Positions 47,259 through 59,808 of a DNA stretch of 64,000 nt are shown piece by piece. Below the pieces are notes generated by a model. That model made no database searches. It worked only from the letters and a program-made list of their open reading frames with translations, and was not told where the DNA came from. A program made the translations under genes and the position numbers. The stretch comes from Hirundichthys speculiger (taxonomy: Eukaryota; Chordata; Actinopteri; Beloniformes; Exocoetidae): positions 206,001 to 270,000 of the forward strand of contig JAGFBZ010002394.1 of NCBI GenBank assembly GCA_018398805.1, written 5' to 3'. Each line of letters opens with the position of its first letter. Position 1 is the first letter of the stretch.

Positions 47259-47933
47259 CTGAGGAGAAAACCAGACAATCACCATCACAATGAAGAATTT
47301 TTATTGATTTTATTGTTCTGATAATATTTCTTCTTCCAGCAGTTATCAGTGGAGCTCCAGCAGTGTGAAAAATTTGGACTCCATTTCTTCATTCTTTAGT
47401 GTGTGGGTGCGTGCTTGTACGTGCACAAGTGTGTGTAAAGGCCATAAAATAATCTAACTGTTGATGGCCACAGAGTTAGCTAAATTAGACTTCAGAGAAA
47501 CTTTCTTTTCCCAAAAGGCAATTATTTTATTCAAATGAATACAAAAGAAAAAGTTAGTTGTAGACAACAAAAATGATGAAGGTAAGATTTTAAAGCTCAA
47601 CTTTGAATGAAAGCCAAAGACAGAAATACATCTTCAGGAGTTCTTGTTTGGAGATGAGCTGCTCCAAAAAATGTGGCCGCTACTGAAACCCAGGATGAGT
47701 TTAGTAGAATAGGTCATTTTTGTTCACTGCAGATGCGTCGCTCCCCCGCGCTCCCACTCCGGCAAGCCCTCATCCGTCAGTCTACATCGGGTAGAGCCAA
47801 GGGGGCTGGATCGCCTCGCCCCGGAGTCAGACGGGCAACGCAACGCCCAGCAGAAGCTTTTCTAGGCTTCTGCTGGGTGCTGCGTTGCTAAACAATAATT
47901 TAAAACTGTTGTTTAAATTTACATGCAGAAAAT
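47259..47933. other. 5' flank or intron of the SRCR gene, with a GC-rich hairpin
   Basis: No confident exon. At 47835-47857 and 47866-47888 two 23-nt arms pair with two mismatches around an 8-nt loop (GCAACGCAACGCCCAGCAG...). Confidence 0.5.
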
Positions 47934-48708
47934 GGTCAGGTAACTCACAACAGCACAGACAGCCGTTGTCAGCACAATGAATCATCGCAAATGCAGTCAT
48001 TTTAACCACTGCTAAATTCTTCCAACAGCTAGTGTCTCAAAAATCATGCCATGGTGCCTGAGTCATATCCCACATGGATCAGATATTCCACATTAGATAT
48101 TAATATCACTGAGAAACAGGCCATGCTGACCTCACCCTATTTTTAATACAACAGTCATCAAAGTGGACCTAGTTTGATCCAGTAAGGATACTTTTACTGC
48201 AGAAACACCAGAGGCTCTGACCTGAAACTCTCCTGTCAGAAAGATCCTCTGAAGAGCTGCTTCATCAAACCAGGTTCAACAGCAGTCAGGACATTGATGA
48301 CATGAATGAAGTTTCTCTGCAGTAGACATCACCCACATCTCTAAATCTACTGTCATCTTCATCATAGATCAGCTGTTTCTGATCAACAACAACTGGAATA
48401 ACACTGAAGAGAAACATATAAGGACAAATTCCAAAGATCAATAAACTACCAGCCATCCTGTTGTATTAAAAATAGGGTCAGGTCAGCATGGCCTGTTTCT
48501 CAGTGATATTAATATTCACTGTAGTATCTAATCCAATGTAGAATATTACTCAGGCACCATGGCATGATTTTTGGAGACACTAGCTGTCGGGGGGAATTTA
48601 GCTCAAGGCTTAACGTATTGATAAACAAGTGTTTAAGAATGACTGCATTTCCTTGATTCATGGTCTTGTGCTGACAACGGCTGTCTGGCTGTTGTGAGTA
48701 CCTGACCA
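47934..48708. mobile_element. Element with long inverted repeats (>200 bp arms)
   Basis: 47934-48149 and 48463-48708 are imperfect reverse complements, for example GGCCATGCTGACCTCACCC against GGGTCAGGTCAGCATGGCC. The right arm has about 30 extra bases. The 313-bp centre holds a 56-codon minus-strand ORF (48456-48286) with a hydrophobic start. Terminal target duplications are not clear. Confidence 0.65.
48286..48456 (-). CDS. 56-codon ORF with signal-peptide-like start
   Basis: It begins MAGSLLIFGICPYMFLFSVI followed by PVVVDQKQLIYDEDD and ends at TGA. The strongly hydrophobic first 24 residues look like a secretion signal. It lies 5' of the SRCR exons on the same strand, so it could contain the missing leader exon, but no donor giving phase 1 was convincingly found. 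It sits inside the inverted-repeat element, so it may be chance. Confidence 0.25.
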   Translation of the reverse strand: MAGSLLIFGICPYMFLFSVIPVVVDQKQLIYDEDDSRFRDVGDVYCRETSFMSSMS

Positions 48709-50046
48709 TCTCTGCTTGTATACAAATGGAGATTAAATCTGCTTTCACCCTTGTCCGATTGTTAAGTGCTTTGTTAAGTGTTTTACAATTGCCTCACTAG
48801 AACTCACTAATTATTGATAAACTAAAATACATTAATAGTATAAAATTAAACAACAGTTTGGCGATCCCTGGGTGTTTTCAAAGGCTTCTGCAGCGGACCA
48901 CGGAGTTCTGGTTCTGGTGAGTGATTTTGTTCTTAGTTTTTTTTCGTACTGACAATCGGCCAAGAGAGAGCACTGGAATTGTTGTCTCCCGCAGGACGTG
49001 TTTTGTGTTTTCTATAGTGTTTTTGTGTTGTCATGTTTATTGTGCTTGTGTTTCGTACGGAACGTTCGTCTGGGCTGTTCCATGAAGCGTACGGAAGTTA
49101 ACGTGGTGCGTTTGCCTGACGCGTTGGTGCGAGTCCGAGGAGTTAGATCGGTTGCCATGGCATTACTGGCCGGGGGCCAGGCTGATGAGGTCATTTTCCA
49201 TAATGAAAAATTATGGAAAAGATAAAAAAGGCTGATGAGGAGTCAGGTGTTGTGTAACTGCGCAGTAAGCTTAGTGCTGTTGTCCTTCATAGGTATTTCA
49301 CTGACGTGTTTAAATATTAACTAGACTTTGAGAAGATGGATAGCAATTTGGGGATTGATGATATCAGACCACATTAAAGCATTTGTAGGTTTGAGACTAA
49401 ATTAGAGATGATCCTTATACCTTGTTGCAATAATTACAATAATAAGAAGACAGTGATTCAAAACATTTATTTTGGCATGGAAAAAGGAGTCAGTTCAAGA
49501 TGAAATAGAATAAATCAACCTGTTATAGATACTGATTTGATGGTTCAGGTTAAGTCATGGTTTATGAATTATTACGGCAAATGTTTAGGAAGGTTATATC
49601 AGGAGGAATTGGAAATATCTGGTTTATATTGTGTCTGTTCGTTCTGTTCTGTGGGCCCTGTTTGATTCCCGGTTTTGTGTTTCTTTAGTTGATTGTACTA
49701 ACAATGAACCAGTAAGAATAGAAGAACATGGAATAGCATAATTTTAGTTAATGATATTTGCTCGGGGCATGATCTGGGTCTCTGTAAAGCGCCAAGAGAC
49801 AACTTGCATTGAAAGAGATTCAATTGAATCGAACCTGTGACTCTGACTTCTATTTGACAGTGATTTCTCACTAGGGTGTGTAAGTATTTGCGTGGTATTT
49901 CAACAGACAAATCACAAAAGAGACGTTTCATATGATTTAATTTGAGGATTACCTTCTGCCGCCAATAGAAGGCGACATAGACCATTCTTTAAAAGTAAAC
50001 TCCTCAAGCTCTGACAACTGTCTTTCAGAAAAAGAAAAAGGAAAAT
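48709..50046. other. Mostly unrecognised; L2 tail at 49737-49830
   Basis: 49737-49830 (TTAATGATATTTGCTCGGGG to AGAGATTCAATTG) matches the L2 3' end on the plus strand. The ORF at 48998-49225 has no recognised domain. No exons identified. Confidence 0.5.
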
Positions 50047-50905
50047 TAAGGGCCCAATCTTCTGCCAGATCTCCTAAAACCGCTCTTAAGAAATAGCGGG
50101 TAGCAGGAGGAGCATTCCCCCTGAAGAATGCAATCTTCCACCTTGCTAAACCTGCTATCCCACCTGCGCTACCCGCTACATTATGCATGGGAGTGGTTAG
50201 GGCGTTCCACCTGGTAAACCAATCAGTTCATCAGTAGCCATTGCCTTTAAGAGCAGGTTGCGCTACTCGCAAACCGCTATGGAGCGTCTTTTCATCCAGA
50301 TCAGAGCAGCTCTTCTGCGGAGCCCGACTGGGACTCTGCTGTAGAGCTTCCTCCTCTTTCTTCCTCCTCCTCCTCTGCACTGATATATACATATAAATAT
50401 ATTTTATACAGACAATTCCCATCAGCTACCTGAAAGTTCCAGATAGTTGGTGTCCTCCCAGTTAACACGCTGTGGTGGTCTATAGTTTAACTGGTAAGAA
50501 AGCCATTAAAGACAATCTCTGCCATTTTCTCAGGGGTTCGACTGAGGCCAAAGCACGCTTTTTATACAAGAGTTAATTTGAGAAGTAGAGCCATTTGTGC
50601 ATGTGCACATGTGACCAGGTGGACGCACATTGATGCCATTTGGACACACTCTTGTACACGCCGACATGTGGGTTGCGGGAAGCGGGTGCTCAGCCTGTGA
50701 TCGTAAGATACCAAGTTTGTGGAAAGGGCAAAAGGTGTAGACACCTACAAAGTGAGTAAGGGAGTCGGCATAATGAGTAGCAGCTTTAGCGAGCGGAAGA
50801 TTGCATTAGCGGTTAGCAGAGGTTCCTATACCCGCAGTTTGCGGGTATAGGAACGGGTAGTGGCAAGTGTTAACGGGTAAGGGGAAGTGTACGATTGGGG
50901 CCTAA
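50047..50905. mobile_element. PIF/Harbinger-type element, 3-bp TSD TAA
   Basis: The element 50050-50902 starts GGGCCCAATC and ends GATTGGGGCC, between TAA at 50047-50049 and 50903-50905. Such ends and a 3-bp TWA duplication fit PIF/Harbinger. No transposase coding, so non-autonomous. Near its right end (50823-50853) is a perfect hairpin with 14-nt arms and a 3-nt loop (TTCCTATACCCGCA). Confidence 0.7.
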
Positions 50906-53439
50906 GTCTTTGAGGTAAATAATCTGGAAAAAAATCATAAATCATTCTGACATATACAGCTTTATTACTGCTCAGTTTGGTGACTCTGATTGAAAAATTA
51001 GGTGTCAAAAAAAGTTAAGCTGCAAGAAATATGACCATTGGTTATGATTTCACATTTTGAAAAATATAGAGTGGTGGACTAATAGACCCTAAGTTTCAAT
51101 GTATGTATGTTGATCGGGGTGAAAGAACCAAATCTCTGGGAGGAGTTTGTTAAAGTAGGAGGTCTGGAAATGGCCAAAATATTGGAAAAATTGCATGTTC
51201 CATTCATAATAGCAGACTTCCTGTGGGAATTAGAGCATGGGTCCTAGAGACTTTTTTGTAGGTCTGATGATGATACATCCGTCACACATAGTTCATGTTT
51301 GTAGGTTAAGCATATGGAGAGGCTCATCAATACAAAAAAAGAAGGTGAGCCACTTTTATGTGCCCATGTGCCACACCCATAAAATACGTAAATTTCGTAC
51401 AAAACAAATGTGTGTGCAAAAGTTTTTGAGTATGTTAAGGCCCCCAAAAAGGTGATTCATTTCAGAAAATAATAATAATAATAATAATAACAATAAACAA
51501 ACATTTGAAATACAATAGGGCCCTAAAAATGAAAGTGAAGAAGAAGCGAGAAGGTGAAGGACTGAAGCCATCACAGCAATGACCCCAGAGGATGTGAATT
51601 TGTAGAAGATAGTAAAAAGTGTTTCGAGCTGCCTTTCATCAAGCCTGGATAACTGAAGAGTTTATGTATAACCCGCACAGCGAGGGACTGAGTTGAACTG
51701 TGTTTCCAGGACAGATCTGAGAGAGTCGAGCTCAGCTGAAGCTTGCACCATTGTGTCTGATTGATAGCTCACTGAGAGCCTGAAGGAAGCAGACGGTGTT
51801 GCTGCTGGAGATTCAGACCTCACCTGCGTGGAGGACGACAGGGTAGTGGGAGTCTGTGTGCAGACGTTCTTTGCTCCTGGGATCGTGAGCGTGAGGATTT
51901 TCTTCAGACTGGTAGGATTATTGAAGTGTTTTAAAATGGATCTGAGTTCCAGAGAAAATTTGCAAAAAAAACTAAAAGAGCACTCAGCTTCACTTTATGT
52001 GGCTAAAACATCATCTGAGGGTTTAAAATATTTATTTTTCATGACCTGCTTTTTGATTTAATTAATACTAAAACCCTGAAACACATTATTTGTGTGCGTT
52101 TATTATTTCTACACTATAAAACAGTCACTGAAAATATATTCACAAGTTATGTGGAAAAGAAAAGGTACGTATTTTGAGTTTTTTTAATTAATAGAATTTA
52201 TGGGAAATCTCTATTTAGTGTTTAAAAGGTGAGGGTTATACTTAAAAACTAGACATAGTTTTCATGCATCCGAATGTCTCTTCTTCCATTTTTTATTAAG
52301 TGTTCAAAGGGGTGAAGACGGATTAGTTATTTCCTTATTATAACCAGCCGGCTGGTAAAAAGGTTACATATGATTGTATGTTTCTTCTTTTATGATCTTC
52401 TAAAGTTGCTCTATGTAGCAATGCCACCCTGAACCAAATGGTGGCAGCCAATCATGAAAAGTGTCACATGTCAGCCCACAGTATAAGGCAACCCCCCTCC
52501 TCCCTCAAACAAAAACCACAGACTCACCAACTGAGGTTTCATCAAGTTTCTCCCTCTGATCAGGTACGTTGCAGCAGTTTCATGTCTTCCTGGTAATTTT
52601 GAAGTGGTACTTTTTGACAGGAAACATGCGACTGACAGGCTGATGTAACATTGAGATTAGCCTCCATTTATGAGCATCATTTGACATCATTGCAAATGAT
52701 TTTATGTGATTGTGTAACCAACAGGCAGTTTCCTTCATTTTCATTAAACAGGTGATGAAGATTAAAACCTCCCCTTCTCCAGTAAAAAGTTTACAGTGAA
52801 ACTAAACTAAGACTGGACCAAACTAGAAGGAAACATGTGTGATAGATGATGAGGAGGGGCAGCTGTTGCAGCAGCTGAGCTGCAGGAATGATTAGAGCAG
52901 CTGCTCTTAGAGGACAGCAGTAACAGGTGTGTAGGCTACCTGTCTGCAGGTAGAGCTGCAGTGACATGGCTTTATGATTCCTACTGTTTCTCATAATTAT
53001 GAAATGCTTCTACGCTTCAGTGTCAGGAACTGATTCACTTACTTCACACCAATCATGATTATAAAATAAAACAAATGTTGGAAATATCCACATTTTTCTC
53101 CTTTCTTCTATTTTGTCTGGTCTTCATCCTGTTTTCATCCCGTTGGTCATGTCTCCTGTTTGTTCCTCCTGTTGCTGTCCAGCTGTCTCTCTGCTTCTCC
53201 AACATCTAACCTCAGTTAAGGACTAATAAAGGACTCTTTGTTGGACACTCCTGCCTCCTGCTCTCCTGCATTTGGATCCTAACCTTCAACCCAAAACAAA
53301 TGTTTTCCAACCAATGAAGGAGAGAGAACCATTTTACATTATTAAGTTATTTCCTGGACAGATGTTGAACTAAATGTGAGAGTGAGAGAGACTGGGTGTT
53401 GATTTAACCCTGGGTGTGTGATGGCTTTTAAGTTGCTTT
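50906..53439. other. No gene recognised; (AAT)n at 51467-51490
   Basis: AT-rich DNA with a trinucleotide microsatellite. Frames are short and without family features. Around 53200-53290 GGACTAATAAAGGACTC and the following CTCCTGC repeats resemble an LTR end, but no pair was found. Confidence 0.45.
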
Positions 53440-53545
53440 TGTTCTTTTTCTTGTTCTTTTAATGACTGTTTTTATTATGTAAAGCACTTTGTGTTACGTT
53501 GCTATGAAAAGGGCTTTATAAATACATTTGATTTGATTTGATTCT
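53440..53545 (+). mobile_element. LINE 3' tail, L2-like
   Basis: TATGTAAAGCACTTTGTG to GGGCTTTATAAATACATTTG followed by (ATTTG)n: the usual 3' end of another fish L2 subfamily. Confidence 0.7.
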
Positions 53546-53639
53546 GTGATCAGACAACAGTCATAAATATGCCGAGCTGTCGTTTAACTCCAGAACAACT
53601 GAAGCACTCTCACAGACGGTTCTGGGTTTTATGATGTAA

Positions 53640-54050
53640 ACTAGAAAAGCACTCGGAGAGCGCAGACCTCCGCCAACAGTTCCCCCATATAGCCATTTAC
53701 AGATTGCGATAAAATCCACATTCTGGATCAGATCTGGATCAGCCTTTGAAATTTGATAGAGGTTCCAATTGTCAATCCCCGAGTCAAATTTCATGAGTTT
53801 TGGGCAATAATTAACGGAGATATTGAGAAACTAAATTTTTGGCCCCATTGACCGCAATAATATCGAAAATTTGAAAGTGATCCAGAATCCAGGATTTCTT
53901 CCGGATCACACCCAAAATGAAATCAGTTCTTCCTTTTCACATTTCTGACAACTCCGGAAAATTTCACCAAAATCCATCCATAACTTTTTGAGTTATCTTG
54001 AACACAGACAGACAGATAAACGCTCCTCGGTGGAGGAATAATAACTTTCT
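53640..54050. repeat. Common interspersed repeat, class unknown
   Basis: It contains GCGCAGACCTCCGCCAACAG, GTGATCCAGAATCCAGGATT and CTTTTTGAGTTATC before ACAGACAGACAGA. This combination recurs widely in fish genomes. No coding capacity seen. Confidence 0.5.
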
Positions 54051-54241
54051 CTAAACAAAACTTACTGGTCTGCCACTCCATGACTTTTCTTAAATATCTA
54101 TATTTCATATTTTCTGAAGTCTTGAACATTTTAAAATAAAATACATCGGAGTTCTGATCACTTATTCCTCTCAGAGAGAAAAAGAGAGAGAAGGAGAAGA
54201 CAAACGTACAAAACAAAACTAATATGGAAAGAGAATAAAGA

Positions 54242-55128
54242 ATGTCCACGGTGGAAGAGACGTCACAACTATTAGAAGACATGAGTGAGGGAGAGTCTGA
54301 AGGAGGGAAGTTCCAGACTGCAGCGATGAAGACGGTTGATGAGGAAAGATCAGACACTGAACTGGAACCAACACAGAAAAAACCAGGTCTGCTGACAGTG
54401 ACACAGCTGGTAGACCGACAAAGACAGGTAGGGAGGGTTACTGCGCTGACATAATTTTATAAAGATAAATTAATTTAGGAGTCTATTTGTCAACATTTGA
54501 AATGACCCCATGAATACATAATTATAATGATAAATAATTAACATGCACATGCAGAGATCAGATTCTCAGATAACAGCATCCTCATCCTGTCACAAACACT
54601 CGTCACAGAAGGTTTTTTCCCTCTAGATCAGATAACAGCAGCAGACTACCTTTCCACATTCAAACTTTGAGTCAATCGATGAGTTTTTGTCTCATAATGT
54701 ACTTGTGAACACACTTTACATCCACAGATTTGTGAATTAGACTTGTTTAATTTTTCTTTCCACCCTGTGGTATGTGTGTGTTTCCTTCAGGGTGCAGCGT
54801 GTGAATGATCACAGCTGGTCTCTGACATCCTACCTGAGCTCCACAGGAGCAGCAGCAGCAGCAGGTGATCCATGTCCAGGTGGACGTCTGTCTGTCCGTC
54901 TGCTCGGATCGTCACGTGTCCGTCCTCACAGCCGATCTGAAAATACATCACATATTAGTGAGACACGGACAGGAATTACTGGACTGTTTTCCTCTTTTAC
55001 TCACTCCTGCAGAAGAAAATGAAATAAAGCATCTTCAGGTCTGTCGTCTCTGTGGTCTGCATGAACAGAGTTACAACAGCTGTTCAAGTCTCTGCAGAGC
55101 TGCAGGACCACCCAGTTACAACATCTAA
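54242..55128 (+). CDS. Candidate two-exon gene, product unknown (155 aa)
   Basis: Exon 1 (54242-54427) opens MSTVEETSQLLEDMSEGE and ends LVDRQRQ at a GTAGGG donor in phase 0. Exon 2 (54847-55128), after CTCCACAG, continues in frame as EQQQQQVIHVQVDVCLSV and ends GPPSYNI with TAA. The N-terminal half is acidic; the C-terminal half has several cysteines (VCRLCGLHEQSYNSC). I do not recognise the family. A run of 29 A follows at 55197-55225, which could suggest a retrocopy, though the apparent 419-nt intron argues against that. The exon 2 acceptor is a guess among several AGs. Confidence 0.4.
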
Positions 55129-55196
55129 CAATTATTAACCATCAGACTGGTTAAACTGGACAGAAACATGAACATATCAGCTGGAAGAACCAGTAC

Positions 55197-55225
<29 letters not shown>
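55197..55225 (+). repeat. Poly(A) run, 29 nt
   Basis: Uninterrupted A tract 69 nt after the stop of the candidate gene; a second, shorter A run follows at about 55243. Confidence 0.95.
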
Positions 55226-55227
<2 letters not shown>

Positions 55228-55959
55228 AATTATGCAGACAAGTAAAAAAAAAAATCCAAACTCACAAGTTAGCTTTTTGGACGAACTGAAGTCAGAAGCT
55301 GATGAAGAGTCGTCTAGTTGATGAGTTTATCAGCAGCGTTTTATCAGTGTTTCAGACAACGAGGGAGGGGTTGGGCTAAAAACACGGTTCCTGGTAAAGA
55401 CGTATGGGTGGAACCTGTCGGCTTGTCAGGAAAAAGGCAGAAGATGTCATCTTCAAAAAAACTTAAAAATGTGTCAGAGGAAAATAAATATATCAGATAA
55501 GGACCTTAAAATGTGGATTTGGGCAATTTGAGTGAATCAAAAAGAAGTTACGGCTAGGGGGATATTTGCAAGTTTATTCTGTTTTAGTTTTTCTCAGAAT
55601 CTGACCACATATTATCAGCAGTGATGGGCTTGGCAGCACTGATCTGACTGGAGGAAATGCACTTATCACTCCATCTGAGTCACTTAACCGCTGGTGAACA
55701 TGCTACCAGCTGAAAGAAAACTGATAAATGTACTTTACTGATCACAAGCTGCATGGAGTTGAAGAGATGCAAAGAAAAAAAATGTAATTTAAAGTGTGAA
55801 CTGTGCTGATGGAGTCAGTGATTTTTAAATTAATTACAAAGAAAACTGTACTAAAAGACTGACATAGCAGTGAGCAGGGGTCTCTGCAGTTTAAAGATCC
55901 CAGAAGCCCGATGTCTAGAGGTGTCCGTCAGGGATCAAGACCTGGGTTTCCACCAAAGA

Positions 55960-56640
55960 CTGATTGGATTTTTTTTTTGGGGGGTGAAAAAGTCTGGACA
56001 CATGATGTACTGGCAAAAGTAGTGTCAGATCTTAAAGAATTCAAAATCCAAAACAAGCTTGTATGTACAATAACACAATGCTTCACATCAAGGCATTCAA
56101 CTGTTTTGGGATGGATATCCCTATTGTTGATATTGGAGAGTCTGAGACGGTGGTCTTCTCTGATGAAAATGATGAAGATGAACCAGATGACACTGTGTAC
56201 ACAGATGAGGATGACATGAGGATGCCTGAGCCTCTGTCAGATCTGGATGCTCCCTCTCTACCCCCTCACAGGAGGCATGGTTCACACCTTAAATCTAGTG
56301 GCCAAAGATACAGATAAAATTACTGAAACACACTACAAATCAATGTCAAGCGCCATTTTTGCAAAAGCATCTGCTTTGTGGAACCTGGTTAAGCGGAGTA
56401 CAAAGGCTTCTGATACAGTGGAAGACAAGCTTGGGAATAGGCTTGTTGTGCCAAATGACACAATATGAAACTCTGTATTTTGTTCTATGGAACGAGCCTC
56501 TCACATTTCAGCAGTAGCAACCAAGGCAGATATGATTGTGGCTGAGGTCGGCGGTGAAAATGATGCCACCATGTTTCTACATGACCAGCTGCTCCTGCAC
56601 ACTGTGAGTGATGAGTTTGGCTGATTCTCACCAGATGAAG
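55960..56640 (+). pseudogene. hAT-type transposase pseudogene
   Basis: Frames in order read VWTHDVLAKVVSDLKEFK, then KAFNCFGMDIPIVDIGESE with an acidic stretch, then [20 protein letters not shown] and [20 protein letters not shown]. The HTLNLVAKD segment and spacing resemble the catalytic half of domesticated and transposon hAT proteins. Three frame changes and a stop at 56466 make it non-functional. Terminal repeats not found. Confidence 0.65.
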
Positions 56641-56739
56641 TCAACTTCATTCACAAGTTTGTGGATGTATATGTATATGCGTCGTCTGCATCACCTGCCC
56701 CCCCCACTACGCAGACACTCCAGTGCACCTCCCCAAAAT

Positions 56740-56995
56740 TGTAGGTCGACGCAGACAGTGTCGCAGAGAGGAGAGAAAGGAAGCCTCTGATTGGTCAATT
56801 CTACATCCGCATAGAAAAGACCGCATCATTGAAGAAATGAGGAAGTACCCACATCTGTACAATTTTCGTTCTCCACACTACAAAGACAGCACATATTCTA
56901 GTATTTCATGGAGGGAGATAGTGATGAATGTGGGTCTGGATACGGCCGAGATGGTGAGGAAGTAGAAAAGCGCAAGAGATAAGTTAATGCACATA
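56740..56995 (+). pseudogene. MADF-type DNA-binding domain fragment
   Basis: The frame at 56723-56965 includes RKDRIIEEMRKYPHLYNFRS and YKDSTYSSISWREIV, a MADF (Myb/SANT-like) pattern with three expected aromatic positions, followed by a stop. Such domains accompany PIF/Harbinger transposases. No partner gene is nearby, so a fragment is likely. Confidence 0.5.
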
Positions 56996-57049
56996 AGAAC
57001 ACCCGAATATGGGCCCCCAAACAGCTCAGACCTCTGACTTATGGCCCCC

Positions 57050-58400
57050 CAAAGGCCCTGTACACTGTCTCACGAACTGGCACTGAGCCGTGATATTAGC
57101 ATGTCAGTCTGTGTACGATTTTTGTACACGGACTTGTCTCTTTCTGTTTTCAGTTTTACATTGCAAGTGTACAGTTTTCCAGGTTGCTTTCCAGGTGGGT
57201 CTCAGCCAAAAGAGGTACGATTACCACCCAACTTGGGCTTTGTGTTTTGCCTAGGGAGAGGTTTAAAATACCTCAAGGCTGACTCTACTAGACCTTTCTT
57301 GGGCAAAGTTGGTCCCGGAGTGACACGGGCCAATGAGATGCATATACCCCAGCTCAGCATGATCTGGAGGTCCTACTGTACTAGTTTGGTGCAGAAACTC
57401 CCATGGAAAGTGACTCAAATAACCTTAATTGGCTGTTGGGTGGGGGAAGGGCATTTCTGACAATGGCAAGCACTTACCATTGGGTTTTTGCAGGTTAATT
57501 GCCATAAGAAGAAAAGAAATTTTCCCAAATCTCACATTCCAGACTTAAGACCCTCAGGGGGTCGGGGGGTCCTCTTCGATCTTTGAGTCTCAAAAGTATT
57601 GGTGGAGGGTTGTTTTGGCTAGTTTTGAGCTTTTCAGCTAACTTACTGATCAAAAAAATGACAGCGTCACCTCCCTGTGACAATGGCAAGCATTTGCATT
57701 GCTGCCAGACTTAATGGGTGCCATTGTACAGTGAACAAGAACTGGCACCGAGCTGTAATTTTAACGTGGGACCAAGTGTACGGTTGTATACGCAGACTTA
57801 TCTCTTTCTGTTTGACATTTTTCATTGCAAGTTTACGTACACTTCATATGCAAAACCTATAATGGAAAGAGATAACTTTGTGTTCTCAACTGTACATTGT
57901 CTCACATGTTAAAATTACAGGTCACTGCCAGTTTGTGTACACCATTTAAATGGCTGTATCTTAGCCAGAAGACCACCGATAACCAACAAACTCAAACTGT
58001 TGGTTCATCCCGGAGAAAGGGTTCCTACTCCCAGAGGCTGACTTTTCTAAAGGCTTCCTGAGTGAACTTGGCCCAGAGCCATCGCAGGTGAGTGAGACCT
58101 ACGTATGCACGCTCAGGGTGTCCAGCGCATCCCACTGTACTAGTTTAGTGCCAAAACTCCCATGGGAAACCCCTCAAATAATCTCAATTGGTTTATCTTT
58201 GGGGTTTGGAAGGTTAACAGCCAAAACAACAGATTTTTCCCAAATCTTATATTCCAGACTTAAGACCACTAGGGGGTCATCCCACTAGTGGTCACACTAC
58301 ACTCTGCCATCCTCGAGAGTTGACTTTTCGGCTAACTCACCGAGCCAAAAAATGACAATGTGTCATCTCCTTCCGTGCAGTGGGAAGCACTTGCATTGCC
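57050..58400. repeat. Two diverged tandem copies of a ~0.65-kb unit
   Basis: 57050-57700 and 57700-58400 share, in the same order, AGAACTGGCAC-like, TTATCTCTTTCTGT-like, AACTCCCATGG, TTTTCCCAAATCT, TTCCAGACTTAAGACC and CAAAAAATGACA segments. They are clearly diverged. A third fragment is at 60007-60060. No coding evidence. Confidence 0.65.
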
Positions 58401-59808
58401 CCCAGCCAAAAACATACGAAGTTGTACGACCGTACGCAGGCTGATGAAATCCATTGTAAAGCAAGAAAGTGACAATCGGTGACCTCTCGAGGTCTACAAG
58501 GGTCTCAGGCTCAAGTGGATGTTGCGTCGTCGAAGGACTCATCCAGGTGATTGAAAAGGACCCCCCAGTGTGCTCGCATGTGCCCTGGAGAACCTCGCAG
58601 GCAATGCAAATGTGTAGGCGAATGTAGAATTGTAATTGGACTAAAACTCCATTAAAAGTAGTTTTTTCGGAGGCCTTTTTGACCAGGAGCATTTCTGGCG
58701 GACGGGCCTGGAGGGGCTGCAAAGAGTGGCTTCCAATGATGGGAACTGGTGCCCTCCACTTGTCTGGGGACCCCGTTCAGACCCCTGAATTCGCCCCCGA
58801 AAAACACTCCGTAGACAATGTTATTTGGTATTGAAATTAAAGAATGGTTTGACAGGTTTATGTGTAGGAAACAGTCCATCTTTCTATTCTGCACAATCTG
58901 CTGACAGAATTAAACACACCAACATCATCCCAAATTCCAACTCAAAAAGGAATGAACCCATTCTTAGTATCTCTGAACTCTCGGATTCTCAGAAAGATGG
59001 TCAGATGCTACAAAACATTATTTTTCTCTTAATATCTTGGGTGGCTAGATTATTAATCAAATTTCTAATCTTTTTAACCTCCTCAAATATTTTTGGTGTC
59101 TGAGATTGTTTGTCTTCTTTCTAATTCTTTCAGTTTATTTTGTAAATGTTCCATTTGTTTTTAATTTTCATCTTTTTTTGTGTGAGGCTATTGCTATAAT
59201 TTTCCCTCTTATTACAGCTTTAAAGGTATCCCAAAGTACAGCAGGCGAGACCTCTCTATTATCATTTATATCAAGGAAATCTTGTATTTCTTTTTTAATT
59301 TGTTCCTTAAAATTATTCTCTTTAAGCAGATTTTAGTTTAATTTCCATGTAATCGTTTTAGGGAACAAATCTAAATTCACTTAAGTATAAGGGTGCATAG
59401 TCACTAACATCTATTGTTCCTTTGTCGCATGTTTGAGTTCTATCTTTGTCTTTGATAAAAGTTATTAAATAGTCTATTCTCGTATAGACAGAATGTGATG
59501 CTGAGAAGTGTGAATAATCGCGCCCTCCAGGATGAATATCTTTCCAGATATCTATTAGACCAACTTCCTCAAAAAGTGCCCTTACTTTTTTTTATAAAGT
59601 ATTTAATTCAAATGCTTTTCCATTAGAACTATCGAGTTCTGGTCGCAAGCAAAGGTTCAGATCTCCCCCACATATTAAAAGACCTGTCTGTGTTACCGTT
59701 ATATTTATGATTTTTTGATTAAAAACTCAAATCGCTACCTGGAGGGGCATATATGTTCATTAAGGTGACTGGATTACCGTCTATAGTTCCTCTGATCAGT
59801 ACGAATCT

